Assembly (NCBI RefSeq): GCF_013113735.1
Contig: NZ_CP053346.1
Location: 1,378,001-1,442,000, forward strand
Length of the DNA: 64,000 nt
Direction: 5' to 3'
Source of the DNA: Sphingomonas sp. AP4-R1
GTDB taxonomy: Bacteria; Pseudomonadota; Alphaproteobacteria; Sphingomonadales; Sphingomonadaceae
A program made the translations under genes and the position numbers. This document shows positions 1-7,876 of this stretch, piece by piece. Under the pieces are notes generated by a model. That model was given only the letters and a program-made list of their open reading frames with translations, ran no database searches and was not told the origin of the DNA. Numbering within the stretch: the first letter of the stretch is position 1; each line of letters opens with the position of its first letter.

Positions 1-62
1 ATGACGGATCGTGGAGCGAATGGGGCGCGCTGCCCGAGACGCCTAAGGAGAGCGTCGCGTGA
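1..62 (+). CDS. sseA: C-terminal end of a probable 3-mercaptopyruvate sulfurtransferase (partial)
   Basis: Only the last 19 codons lie in the window, read in the frame beginning at base 3 and stopping at 60-62. They contain DGSWSEWGALPE, which resembles the conserved C-terminal DGSWxEWG motif of SseA-type rhodanese-fold sulfurtransferases. Its stop codon overlaps the GTG start of the cystathionine beta-lyase gene (GTGA), so the two are probably cotranscribed and translationally coupled, which makes sense for two sulfur amino acid enzymes. The identification rests on a very short stretch; the longer open frame beginning at base 1 is a shadow. Confidence 0.6.
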   Translation, partial: DGSWSEWGALPETPKESVA

Positions 63-1240
63 GCGGAGAAGGCGACCGGCCGGCGACGAAGCTGGCCAAT
101 GCCGGGCGGCGCAAGGAATGGACGCGGGGCATCGTCAATCCGCCGGTGTGGCGCGCCTCGACCATCCTGTTCGACGATGTCGCGCATCTGCGGGCGTCCG
201 CGCGCAATCCCGATGCCGGGCTCTATTATGGGCGGCGGGGCACGCCGACCCAGTGGGCGCTGGCCGAGGCGCTGACCGAACTGGAGCCGGGGGCGGCGGG
301 CACGGTGCTGCACTCGTCCGGCGCGCAGGCGGTGGCGACCTGCCTGCTGGCCTTGCTGGGGCCGGGCGACGACCTGCTGATGGTCGATTCGGCCTATGAG
401 CCGACCCGCGCCGTCTGTGGCGGCATCCTGAAGAAGATCGGCGTGACGACGCGCTTCTACGATCCGCAACTGGGCGCGGACGAGGTGGCGGCCTTGTTCA
501 CCGACAGGACCAAGGCGGTGTTCCTCGAAAGCCCCGGCAGCCTGACCTTCGAGGTGCAGGACGTGCCCGGCATCGCGGCGAAGGCGCGGGAGGCGGGGAT
601 CGCCTCGCTGATCGACAATACCTGGGCGACCTCGCTCTTCCTGCCCGCGATCGCGCGCGGCGTGGATATCGCGATCACCGCCTGCACCAAATATGTCGGC
701 GGCCATTCGGACCTGATGCTGGGCGCCACCACGGCGCGCGCGGGCTTTTTCGAGAAGATCCGCAAGATGAGCCAGAGCCTGGGCCAGATCGTGGGGCCGG
801 ACGACGCCTCGCTCGCGCTGCGCGGGCTGCGCACGATGGAGCTTCGCCTGCGGGCGCATGAGGCGGGCGCGCTGAAGGTGGCGCGCTGGCTGGAGGCGCA
901 GCCGCAGGTGGGCGTCGTGCTGCACCCCGCGCTGGACTCCTGCCCCGGCCATGATCTGTGGCGGCGGGATTTTCTCGGCTCGTCCGGGCTGTTCAGCTTC
1001 TCGCTGCTGGATACGGACGAGACGGGACGGGCGCGCTTCATCGACGGGCTGCGCCACTTCGGCATCGGCTATTCGTGGGGCGGCTATGAGAGCCTCGCGC
1101 TCCCGATCGATCCCGCGCCGATCCGCACCGCCCGGCCCTGGGCGGGCAAAGGCGCGTTCGTGCGCCTGCACATCGGGCTCGAAGATGCGGACGACCTGAT
1201 CGAGGATCTGGCGGCGGGGTTCGCGCGGCTGGAAAATTGA
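59..1240 (+). CDS. metC: Cystathionine beta-lyase
   Basis: A 393-residue, fold type I PLP enzyme of the Cys/Met metabolism family. It cleaves cystathionine to homocysteine, pyruvate and ammonia in the cytoplasm. The expected features are visible: a YYGRRGTPT segment near residues 56-64, D187 in the SLIDNTW motif that contacts the PLP ring nitrogen, and the Schiff-base lysine K211 in ACTKYVGGHSD. The GTG start overlaps the stop of the upstream sulfurtransferase, which fixes the start well. Length is normal for the family. A methionine gamma-lyase or other trans-sulfuration family member cannot be excluded from sequence alone, but the NTWAT context fits MetC. Confidence 0.9.
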   Translation: MSGEGDRPATKLANAGRRKEWTRGIVNPPVWRASTILFDDVAHLRASARNPDAGLYYGRRGTPTQWALAEALTELEPGAAGTVLHSSGAQAVATCLLALLGPGDDLLMVDSAYEPTRAVCGGILKKIGVTTRFYDPQLGADEVAALFTDRTKAVFLESPGSLTFEVQDVPGIAAKAREAGIASLIDNTWATSLFLPAIARGVDIAITACTKYVGGHSDLMLGATTARAGFFEKIRKMSQSLGQIVGPDDASLALRGLRTMELRLRAHEAGALKVARWLEAQPQVGVVLHPALDSCPGHDLWRRDFLGSSGLFSFSLLDTDETGRARFIDGLRHFGIGYSWGGYESLALPIDPAPIRTARPWAGKGAFVRLHIGLEDADDLIEDLAAGFARLEN

Positions 1241-1457
1241 CGGTTTCCGGCGCCGATCCCACATTTCCAGACTGTTGCTGAATCGCAACGGATTGCTAAA
1301 CTAATGAGGCGCAGGATCCCTGCTCTTATTGTGCTTAGCAACATATTACGCCAAGCCTTTCCCCGCCGGACATAGGTCCCCCGCTCCTTCAGGGAGGCAG
1401 AGGCGAGAGCATGGCGGCGCGCAGCGGAACATCACGCTTTCAGCGAAGGGGATATCC

Positions 1458-2222
1458 ATGCGCTCGATTCTCGTCGGTTCCACCATTTTGGCCGCTGCGC
1501 TCCTTGCTGCGCCGGTCCTTGCCCAAGACGCACCGGCCAGCGCTTTCACCGTGACTGGCGGCGCCACGCTGACCAGCGACTATCGCTTCCGTGGCCTTTC
1601 CCAGACCAACACGCATTTCGCGGTGCAGGGCACGATCGGCGTGAGCCACGAGAGCGGCTTCTATGTGGGCACCTGGGGCTCTTCGGTCGATGATTATGTC
1701 GCGGCTGGCAGCGACCAGGAAATCGACCTCTACGCCGGATACAAGAAGACGTTCGACGGGACGACCGTGGACGGCGGCCTGCTCTATTATTTCTATCCCG
1801 GCAACGCGAAGGGCACGAACACCGACTTCTTCGAGCCCTATCTGAACGTGTCGCACACGTTCGGCCCGATCAGCGCCAAGGCCGGCATGAATTACGCCTG
1901 GAAGCAGAAGGGCCTGTCCTATGGCCCGAACGCCAAGGAGGACAATCTCTACACCTATGGCGAGCTTTCGGGCGCGATCCCCGGCGTGCCGCTGACCTTC
2001 ACCGGCCATCTGGGCGAGACGTGGGGCCGCAGCTACCTTTCGGGCGGCCTGAAGAATTACACCGACTGGAGCCTGACGGCGGCTTATGTGTGGAAGAACC
2101 TCACGCTGTCCGTCGCCTATGTCGATACGGACGTGAAGAAGGGCGAGATCACGTCGGGCTCGCCGGTGTTCCGCAATATCGGCCGGGCGGGCGTGGTCGG
2201 CGCGATCGGCATCGCTTTCTGA
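1458..2222 (+). CDS. TorF family putative porin
   Basis: A 254-residue outer membrane protein. The first 22 residues form a signal peptide (hydrophobic core LAAALLAAPVLA followed by QDAP). The mature protein begins with TLTSDYRFRGLSQT, the hallmark of the TIGR02001 family of beta-barrel proteins found in many proteobacteria. The C-terminus ends in a hydrophobic strand with terminal Phe (GAIGIAF), the usual signal for barrel assembly. I chose the ATG at 1458, preceded by GAAGGGGAT, because it starts the signal peptide directly; the longer open frame from 1329 adds a non-coding-looking extension. Transport substrate is unknown. Confidence 0.87.
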   Translation: MRSILVGSTILAAALLAAPVLAQDAPASAFTVTGGATLTSDYRFRGLSQTNTHFAVQGTIGVSHESGFYVGTWGSSVDDYVAAGSDQEIDLYAGYKKTFDGTTVDGGLLYYFYPGNAKGTNTDFFEPYLNVSHTFGPISAKAGMNYAWKQKGLSYGPNAKEDNLYTYGELSGAIPGVPLTFTGHLGETWGRSYLSGGLKNYTDWSLTAAYVWKNLTLSVAYVDTDVKKGEITSGSPVFRNIGRAGVVGAIGIAF

Positions 2223-2621
2223 TCCCGAGACAGGGTGCAGAGGTCCGTCCCGGGAAGGGGCGGGCCGAAGCGCTGATGAGAACAAAAAGAGGTTAAAAGA
2301 CGAACAAATACTTGACAGCGCCCCGCTCTTTCGCTAGCAGGCAGGAACGCTGGAGAAATGCGCCGACGGCAGGGTCGGGTGCGGCGCTACTGGTGGGCGG
2401 ATTGGCCTTCGGCGCATTCGATGGACGGTGCGGATCGTTGCTTCCGATATTCCTGCGGACGCGGGAATCCGGAGTTTCTAGCGCGGCGCTGATCGCCCTG
2501 GGCTTCGGCTTTCGCGGGGGCACGGACGGTGTACGCGACGGCGGACCGGTCGTGATCGGCGCCTCGGAGGCATCGCTTCGATTCAGGGCTCCGATTCAGG
2601 GCTCCGATTCTGGAGATCGTC
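2223..2621. other. Long intergenic region upstream of the GTA terminase genes
   Basis: About 400 bp without a convincing gene. A TTGACA hexamer at 2312-2317 could be a -35 element, but I see no good -10 partner. Directly before the small terminase gene lies a tandem direct repeat with a 13-bp unit (GATTCAGGGCTCC at 2580-2592 and 2593-2605, then a partial third copy). Open frames here lack recognisable protein features on either strand. Confidence 0.5.
2580..2613. repeat. Short tandem direct repeat, 13-bp unit
   Basis: Two exact copies of GATTCAGGGCTCC followed by a partial third (GATTCTGG), ending about 10 bp before the start codon of the small terminase gene, so it lies in the presumed 5' untranslated region. 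It may be simple slippage; a binding-site role is conceivable but unsupported. Confidence 0.7.
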
Positions 2622-3179
2622 ATGGAAGATGGGAAGCGGAGCGCGACGGCGCGGCCGGTCGCCGCGGCGCGCATGGTGCGGGCGGGAAAAAGCGAGGCGG
2701 CGGGCGTGACCCCCAAGGGGCGGATCAGGGTGCTGGGGCCCGCTCTGCCGGTGCGCTGGACCGCCCGGCGCGAGGCGATCTTTCTGGAGACGCTGAGCGA
2801 GACGGTCAATGTGCGCGAGGCGGCGCGCGTTTCCGGCCTGTCTCCGGCCAATGTCTATAAGAGGCGGGCGGCCTCCGATGCGTTTCGCGCGGCGTGGGCG
2901 GCCGCCTTGCGCGAAGGCTATGTGCGGCTGGAGACGATGCTGCTGGAGCGCGCGCTGAACGGCGTGCGATCCGACGTGTGGCATGGCGGCAAATGCGTAG
3001 GCAGCCGCCACGAATTTTCGGATGCGCTGGCGCTGGCGTTGCTGCGGCAGCACCGGGCGGGCGTGATGGGGGCGGGCGCGACGGGCGTGCCGATCCTTCC
3101 GCCGACCGAAGCGGAGACGGGGGAGGCGCTGGCGGCGCGGCTGGCGGACATGAACCGACGGCTGGGCGGCGCCGGATGA
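2622..3179 (+). CDS. GTA-type small terminase-like HTH protein
   Basis: A 185-residue protein with a basic N-terminus and a helix-turn-helix-like segment at about residues 61-82 (TVNVREAARVSGLSPANVYK). This matches the small-terminase-like protein encoded just before the large terminase in sphingomonad and rhodobacterial GTA clusters. Its role would be DNA recognition or packaging initiation. The stop overlaps the ATG of the large terminase (ATGA), so the two are translationally coupled. It looks intact, in contrast to the downstream structural genes. Family assignment relies on context plus the HTH. Confidence 0.75.
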   Translation: MEDGKRSATARPVAAARMVRAGKSEAAGVTPKGRIRVLGPALPVRWTARREAIFLETLSETVNVREAARVSGLSPANVYKRRAASDAFRAAWAAALREGYVRLETMLLERALNGVRSDVWHGGKCVGSRHEFSDALALALLRQHRAGVMGAGATGVPILPPTEAETGEALAARLADMNRRLGGAG

Positions 3180-4555
3180 GCGGGGGCGCCGGGGGCGCCT
3201 GGGCGGCGGCGCAGGCGCAGGTGGATCGTCTGGGCGGCGCGATCGATCCAGCGGTGACGCTGCCGGCGGGCGCTTCGGCGTTCGAGCGGATCGCGGCGAT
3301 CGGCGCCGCGGATCGGGCAAGGCTGATCGGATCGCTGGGGCTCCGGATCGGGCGGTGGGACTATGTGGCGCGCGCCGCGCAATGGCCGCCCGAGGGCGAC
3401 TGGCGGACGTGGCTGATCCTGGCCGGGCGCGGCTTCGGCAAGACGCGCGCGGGCGCCGAATGGGTGAAGATGCAGGCCGAGACGCATCCGGGCGCGCGCA
3501 TCGCTCTGGTGGGGGCCTCGCTGCACGAGGCGCGCGCCGTGATGGTGGAGGGCGAGAGCGGGCTGATCGCGATCATGCGCGGCGCCGTGAAATATGAGGC
3601 GTCGCTGCGGCGGCTGAGCTGGGGCAACGGCACGCAGGCCTATCTCTATTCGGCGGGCGAGCCGGACAGTCTGCGCGGGCCGCAGCATCATTTCGCCTGG
3701 TGCGACGAGATCGGCAAATGGCCGCGCGGGGAGGAGGCGTGGGACACTCTGGCGATGGGGCTGCGGCTGGGCGGCGATCCGCGCACCGTGGTGACGACGA
3801 CGCCGCGCGCCGTGCCTCTGGTGCGGAGGCTGGGCGGGCTGGCGGGCGTGACGATCACGCGCGGGCGCACGCGGGACAATCGCGCGCATCTGGCACCGTC
3901 CTTTCTGGAGATGATGAACGACCAGCATGGCGGCACGCGTTTCGGCCGGCAGGAGCTGGATGGCGAACTGATCGAGGAGATCGAGGGCGCGCTGTGGAGC
4001 CGGGCCGCGATCGACGCCTGCCGGGTGCGCGCGGCGCCCGATCTGGTCCGGATCGTGATCGGGGTGGATCCGCCGGCCGGGACGGGCGCGTCGAGCGATG
4101 CGTGCGGGATCGTGGTGGCGGGGCTGTGCGCGGAGGGGCGCGCTTATGTGCTGGCGGATGCGAGCGTGCAGGGCGCCTCGCCCGAAGGCTGGGCGGCGGC
4201 GGTGGCGCGCGCGGCCGAACAGTGGCGTGCGGATCGCGTGATCGCGGAGGCCAATAATGGCGGGGCGATGGTGGAAAGTGTGCTGCGCGCGGCGGACGAG
4301 ACTTTGCCGGTGCTGCGCGTGCATGCCGCGCACGGCAAGGTGGCGCGGGCCGAGCCGGTGCAGGCTTTATACGCGCGGGGGCGGGTGTTTCACGCGGGCG
4401 CCTTCGCTGCGCTGGAGGATGAGATGTGCGGGCTGCTGCTGGGCGGCGGCTATGAGGGGCCGGGCCGCTCGCCGGACCGCGCGGATGCTCTGGTGTGGGC
4501 GATCACGGAGCTGATGCTGGGGAAGAAGGCGCGGCCGGGGGTGCGGGGGTTTTAG
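3176..4555 (+). CDS. GTA/phage terminase large subunit (DNA packaging ATPase-nuclease)
   Basis: A 459-residue terminase with an ATPase domain carrying a Walker A motif GRGFGKT (residues 84-90) and a Walker B-like FAWCDE (173-178). It is followed by an RNase H-fold nuclease region with VIGVDPPAG, AEANNGG and the acidic motif PDRADALVWA near the C-terminus. The enzyme would translocate DNA into capsids. The ATG overlaps the preceding stop. Length and motif order are normal and no frameshift is visible, so the protein could still be made, although the capsid and most tail genes it would serve are missing here. It resembles gene 2 of the RcGTA-type cluster. Confidence 0.92.
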   Translation: MSGGAGGAWAAAQAQVDRLGGAIDPAVTLPAGASAFERIAAIGAADRARLIGSLGLRIGRWDYVARAAQWPPEGDWRTWLILAGRGFGKTRAGAEWVKMQAETHPGARIALVGASLHEARAVMVEGESGLIAIMRGAVKYEASLRRLSWGNGTQAYLYSAGEPDSLRGPQHHFAWCDEIGKWPRGEEAWDTLAMGLRLGGDPRTVVTTTPRAVPLVRRLGGLAGVTITRGRTRDNRAHLAPSFLEMMNDQHGGTRFGRQELDGELIEEIEGALWSRAAIDACRVRAAPDLVRIVIGVDPPAGTGASSDACGIVVAGLCAEGRAYVLADASVQGASPEGWAAAVARAAEQWRADRVIAEANNGGAMVESVLRAADETLPVLRVHAAHGKVARAEPVQALYARGRVFHAGAFAALEDEMCGLLLGGGYEGPGRSPDRADALVWAITELMLGKKARPGVRGF

Positions 4556-5089
4556 TGGGGGTGTGACGCCGAGCGAAACGGCTGCTTTCGTCGTTCAATG
4601 GACGACATCGGGCTCGGAGGGCGGCGGAGCTTTCTTCGTAATGGAGATAAACCGATCCACTATCACTTCGTGAGCGCTGTCATTGTCGCGACGATGATGG
4701 GTTTCTGCGGAAGCGTGAAATGGGGTCGCGCCATTTCTCATCTGGCGGGATGATCGCTTCACTCATGCCCATCCTGCCGGCGAACGCGAACGTCAGTTTT
4801 GATCACGCGGAGGCGCGGAGAGAAGGAAGGGCGCGGAAGAGCGCGGGTTCCTCGGGCCGCTCCAGCCCTTTTGTCGTAGGCCGTTCGACAGCTGACCATA
4901 GGTCGCGGTTGTCGGCCTCCCCTCCCTGGAAGGGAGGGGATTGAGGGGTGGGTGACTATCGGCGGATGACGTAGCCGCGAGCGGGGCGACCCACCCCCAG
5001 CCCCTCCCTTCCAGAGAGGGGAGCGACAGAGCCACATCCTCGCCCGAGATATGAATCAACCGCGCCCGGCGCGGAATCAGGAGATTATC
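4556..5089. other. Intergenic gap inside the GTA remnant
   Basis: About 530 bp between the terminase and portal genes, where intact GTA clusters normally have little spacer. No gene is recognisable. The only evident structure is a long inverted repeat at 4917-5023, listed separately. An AGGAG ribosome-binding site at 5079-5083 belongs to the portal fragment. Confidence 0.6.
4917..5023. repeat. Large imperfect inverted repeat (sphingomonad-type intergenic palindrome)
   Basis: The left arm at 4917-4954 and right arm at 4989-5023 are near-perfect reverse complements; each also contains an internal palindrome of the type CCTCCCTGGAAGGGAGG. The transcript could fold into a long stem or a cruciform. 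Related shorter palindromes occur at 16693-16717 and 26103-26124, suggesting a dispersed family. Confidence 0.8.
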
Positions 5090-5386
5090 ATGCGACTTTT
5101 CGGGAAGCGCGCGGAGGCGTCCGCGCGGCCGGCTTTGGTGCGGGCGCCGCAGGGGATTTTGGGCGGGGGCCTCGTGGCGGGGGCCTGGCCGCGATCCTAT
5201 GAGGCGCAGGTGGCCGAGGCCTATCTGGGCAATGCGATCGCGCAGCGCGCGGTGCGGATCGTGGCGGAGGGCGCGGCGGGCGTGCCGGTCTATGCCGCGA
5301 CCGGCCCGGAGCGGGGCGCGGGATTGATCGCGCCCGTGCTGGTGGAGACGATCGCGGCGCAGTTGCTGTTGCACGGCGGCGGCTGA
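5090..5386 (+). pseudogene. Truncated GTA portal protein (N-terminal fragment)
   Basis: A 98-residue open frame starting with MRLFGKR, preceded by AGGAG at 5079-5083. Residues about 35-98 (RSYEAQVAEAYLGNAIAQRA, then VRIVAEGAAGVPVY and VETIAAQLLLHG) match the N-terminal region of HK97/GTA-type portal proteins, which are normally near 400 residues. The frame stops right after LLLHGGG, where a normal portal continues with an NAYV-like strand. The stop overlaps the ATG of the next frame (TGATG). I infer that a deletion removed the rest of the portal and the following structural genes. An upstream in-frame ATG at 5051 exists but lacks a good ribosome-binding site. Confidence 0.8.
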
Positions 5387-5826
5387 TGCCGATCGACCTG
5401 CCGGGCGCGGCGCTCGGCGGTCCGATCGCGGTGAGCGCGCTGGGGCCGGGCGAGACGGCCTCGCCGGCCACGCGGGAGGGGATCGTGATCGGTCGCGGTC
5501 TGCGGCCGCCGGGCCCGGTGGCGCTCGATGCGCGCCGGATGGGGGACGGCACGATCCGGATCGGCTGGATCCGCCGCAGCCGGAGCGGGTGGGCCTGGCT
5601 TGATGGCGCGGAGGTCCCGCTGGACGAGGATCGGGAGTTTTATCGCCTGACGCTGGCGGTCGGCGAAACCGATTGGATCATCGAGCGGAGCGCGGCGGGC
5701 TTCGACTATCCGCCCGGCGAACAGCCGCCCGGCCTGCTGGCGGGCACGCAGCCCCTGACCGTCTCGGTCGTGCAACTCGGACGGTTCGGGGCTTCCCAGC
5801 CGACCAGCCAGACTTTTTCCCTGTGA
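5386..5826 (+). CDS. C-terminal remnant of the GTA terminal tail/host-specificity protein (gp15-like)
   Basis: A 146-residue frame with IGRGLRPPGPVALDARR, IRIGWIRRSRSG and EVPLDEDREFYRL. This pattern is typical of the extreme C-terminus of the large TIM-barrel-containing tail tip protein that closes GTA clusters (RcGTA gp15 type, normally over 1,000 residues). No N-terminal part is present. It begins at an ATG overlapping the portal fragment stop, in a different frame, so the deletion junction lies near 5376-5390. It may still be translated by coupling, but it is best regarded as a gene fragment. Identification is from remembered family pattern. Confidence 0.7.
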   Translation: MPIDLPGAALGGPIAVSALGPGETASPATREGIVIGRGLRPPGPVALDARRMGDGTIRIGWIRRSRSGWAWLDGAEVPLDEDREFYRLTLAVGETDWIIERSAAGFDYPPGEQPPGLLAGTQPLTVSVVQLGRFGASQPTSQTFSL

Positions 5827-5836
5827 GGACCGAAGC

Positions 5837-6337
5837 ATGAGCGAGACCACGCCGCGCCTGTCCCTGCCACTGCTTCAGGCGGGACAGGCGCAGAAAGAAG
5901 CTCTCCACAACGAAGCGCTGATAGTGATCGACGGAATTCTTGCCGGAATGGTCGAATCCGTGGGCGAGGATCATCCGCCCGCGATGCCGGCGCCGGGGCA
6001 GGCCTGGATCGTGGGACCGGCGCCCACTGGCGACTGGGCCGGGCAGGCGGACGCCGTCGCGATCTGGACGGCCGGCGGCTGGCGGTTTGCACCCGCGAAG
6101 GAAGGCATGGCCTTCCGCCTCAAGGGCAGCGGGGTCCGGATCGAGCGCGGTTCCGCGATCTGGGGAGACGGTGCGGCCGTGGCCACCGTGCTGAAAATCG
6201 GCGGAGTGCAGGTGGTGGGGCCGCGGCTTTCCGGCATCAGTGCGCCGGCGGGCGGAAGCGTCGTTGATACCGAAGCGCGCGCGGCTTTGGGGGTGATCCT
6301 TGTTGCATTAAGGTCACACGGTCTGATCAGTTCCTAA
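5837..6337 (+). CDS. DUF2793 domain-containing protein (GTA-associated)
   Basis: A 166-residue protein beginning MSETTPRLSLPLLQAGQAQK, the conserved opening of DUF2793 proteins, which commonly follow the tail tip gene at the end of GTA or prophage clusters in alphaproteobacteria. The WRFAPAKEGM segment is also typical. Ten bases separate it from the tail fragment, with a purine-rich GAGGACCGAAGC before the ATG. It appears full length, so the right boundary of the deletion lies upstream of it. Its function is probably tied to tail fibres or cell-surface contact, but this is not established. Confidence 0.8.
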   Translation: MSETTPRLSLPLLQAGQAQKEALHNEALIVIDGILAGMVESVGEDHPPAMPAPGQAWIVGPAPTGDWAGQADAVAIWTAGGWRFAPAKEGMAFRLKGSGVRIERGSAIWGDGAAVATVLKIGGVQVVGPRLSGISAPAGGSVVDTEARAALGVILVALRSHGLISS

Positions 6338-6531
6338 AAAATCTGGCCAGTGATGAAACCGACTGTCATGATCCGGGTTTAGCCGCTTGTTCGCCTGTCA
6401 GAACGATTGTGCACGTGCGCAATGGGAGACATTTCGGCAACAGTCCACGTTCTTGCGCCTTGCGTGAAAACATGGTGATGAGTAGGAACCGCGATGCTCC
6501 CCACGAGCACCGTGCAGAAAAGGGGTTTGAG

Positions 6532-7647
6532 ATGCGCAGAATTGCCATGATGGCTGTTTTGGCCTCTACGGCGCTCGCAGCGCCGGCGATGGCCAAAGAC
6601 AAGGCGTGGTACGTTGGTATCGAAGCCGGCGGTATGATCGTCGAAGATACCAAGATCAACATTGGCGCGGTTGCGCCTGCGGCGACCGCCAATCACAAGA
6701 CCGGTTTCGACGTCGATGGCGTCGTCGGCTATGATCTGGGCATGGTCCGCCTCGAAGGCGAAGTCGGCTACAAGCGTGCCGAGACCGCCGGTCATGACAC
6801 GACGACCCGTATCGGCGGCCTGCCTGCCGGCCGCTATTTCGGCTATGCCAGCGGTTCGACGAATGTCCTGAGCTTCATGGGCAACGCCCTGCTGAACTTC
6901 GGCGACGACAATTCGGTCAACGGTTATGTCGGCGCCGGTGCCGGTATCGCCCGCGTGAAGTATGACTCGTATCGCCTGTACGGCGGCATCCCGTATGCCG
7001 ACGGCAGCGACAGCCGCTTCGCGTGGCAGGTGCTGGCCGGCGTGCTGTATCCGATCACCGACAAGATCGACATCGGCGCCAAGTATCGCTTCTTCAACGT
7101 CTATGGCGTGAGCGTCGCGAGCAACACCTTCAATGCCCTCGCCGCTGGCGAGACGAAGGCAAAGTTCCGTTCGCACAGCCTGCTGGCGAGCCTGATCTAC
7201 AACTTCGGCGAACCGGCTGCTCCGCCGCCGCCGCCGCCTCCCCCGCCGCCGCCGCCGCCTCCGCCGCCGCCGCCTCCCCCGCCGCCGCCTCCGCCGGCGA
7301 CCCCGGGTCCGTTCATCGTGTTCTTCGACTGGGATAAGTCGGCGATCACGCCGGAGGCTTCGTCGATCCTCGACAACGCCGCTCAGGCTTATGCGACCAC
7401 GGGCCAGGCTTCGGTCATGCTCGCCGGTCACACCGACAAGTCGGGTTCGGACAGCTACAACGTTGGCCTGTCGCAGCGTCGCGCTGACTCGGTGAAGGCT
7501 TACCTGACGTCGAAGGGCGTGCCGGAGACGGCGCTCTCGACCGAAGCGTTCGGTGAGAGCCGTCCGCTGGTCGACACGGCCGATGGTGTACGCGAGCCGC
7601 AGAACCGGCGCGTGGAGATCACCTTCGGTCCGGGTTCGGGAATGTAA
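6532..7647 (+). CDS. OmpA family outer membrane protein with long polyproline linker
   Basis: A 371-residue protein. Residues 1-21 are a signal peptide ending at AMA-KDKAW. Roughly residues 22-225 are an eight-stranded barrel like OmpA (VGIEAGGMIVEDTKINIG opening). Residues 231-255 are 25 consecutive prolines. Residues about 260-371 form the OmpA/MotB peptidoglycan-binding domain (FFDWDKSAITPEA; GHTDKSGSDSYNVGLSQRRA; EPQNRRVEI). It would link the outer membrane to the peptidoglycan. The ATG at 6532 opens the signal peptide and lies after AAAAGGGG; the longer frame from 6409 is not convincing. A clear terminator follows. Not part of the GTA unit. Confidence 0.92.
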   Translation: MRRIAMMAVLASTALAAPAMAKDKAWYVGIEAGGMIVEDTKINIGAVAPAATANHKTGFDVDGVVGYDLGMVRLEGEVGYKRAETAGHDTTTRIGGLPAGRYFGYASGSTNVLSFMGNALLNFGDDNSVNGYVGAGAGIARVKYDSYRLYGGIPYADGSDSRFAWQVLAGVLYPITDKIDIGAKYRFFNVYGVSVASNTFNALAAGETKAKFRSHSLLASLIYNFGEPAAPPPPPPPPPPPPPPPPPPPPPPPPPATPGPFIVFFDWDKSAITPEASSILDNAAQAYATTGQASVMLAGHTDKSGSDSYNVGLSQRRADSVKAYLTSKGVPETALSTEAFGESRPLVDTADGVREPQNRRVEITFGPGSGM

Positions 7648-7681
7648 TTTCCCGATCCGCTGCCAAAGCGATCAAGGAAGA

Positions 7682-7711
7682 GGGGTCGGCGGAAACGCCG
7701 GCCCCTTTTTC
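7682..7711 (+). terminator. Rho-independent terminator of the OmpA-like gene
   Basis: A GC-rich stem, GGGGTCGGCG paired with CGCCGGCCCC around a GAAA loop, is followed immediately by a T run. It lies 34 bp after the stop codon. Confidence 0.9.
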
Positions 7712-7876
7712 TTTGCGTGTGTGCCGTCTGGTTCGTGCGCGGCGGCTGGTGGATATCCGGGTGCGTCCAGACGCGTGGATGGGAGCGTTCAAGCGAAGTG
7801 ATCGCGGCCTGGCGGCGACTCTTCGGGGATAGCGGCTGTTCTGCTCGCAAGGACGAATCGGGCCGCGCGATCCGTG

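Noticed and set aside
1..399. Open frame from the first base on the plus strand
   Set aside because: It overlaps the cystathionine beta-lyase gene in another frame, has no domain pattern and is arginine-rich as expected for a shadow in high-GC DNA.
2223..2621. Possible decayed tRNA or promoter after TTGACA at 2312
   Set aside because: No cloverleaf could be formed and no -10 element is convincing.
2312..2860. Open frame upstream of the small terminase gene
   Set aside because: No family motif, low-complexity glycine/arginine composition, and its 3' part overlaps the real terminase small-subunit gene.
2918..4333. Long antisense open frame opposite the terminase genes
   Set aside because: Composed of Arg, His and Pro runs, as expected opposite a high-GC gene; no recognisable features.
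7222..7296. CCG-rich repeat considered as a non-coding microsatellite
   Set aside because: It lies in frame within the OmpA-like gene and encodes a continuous proline linker.
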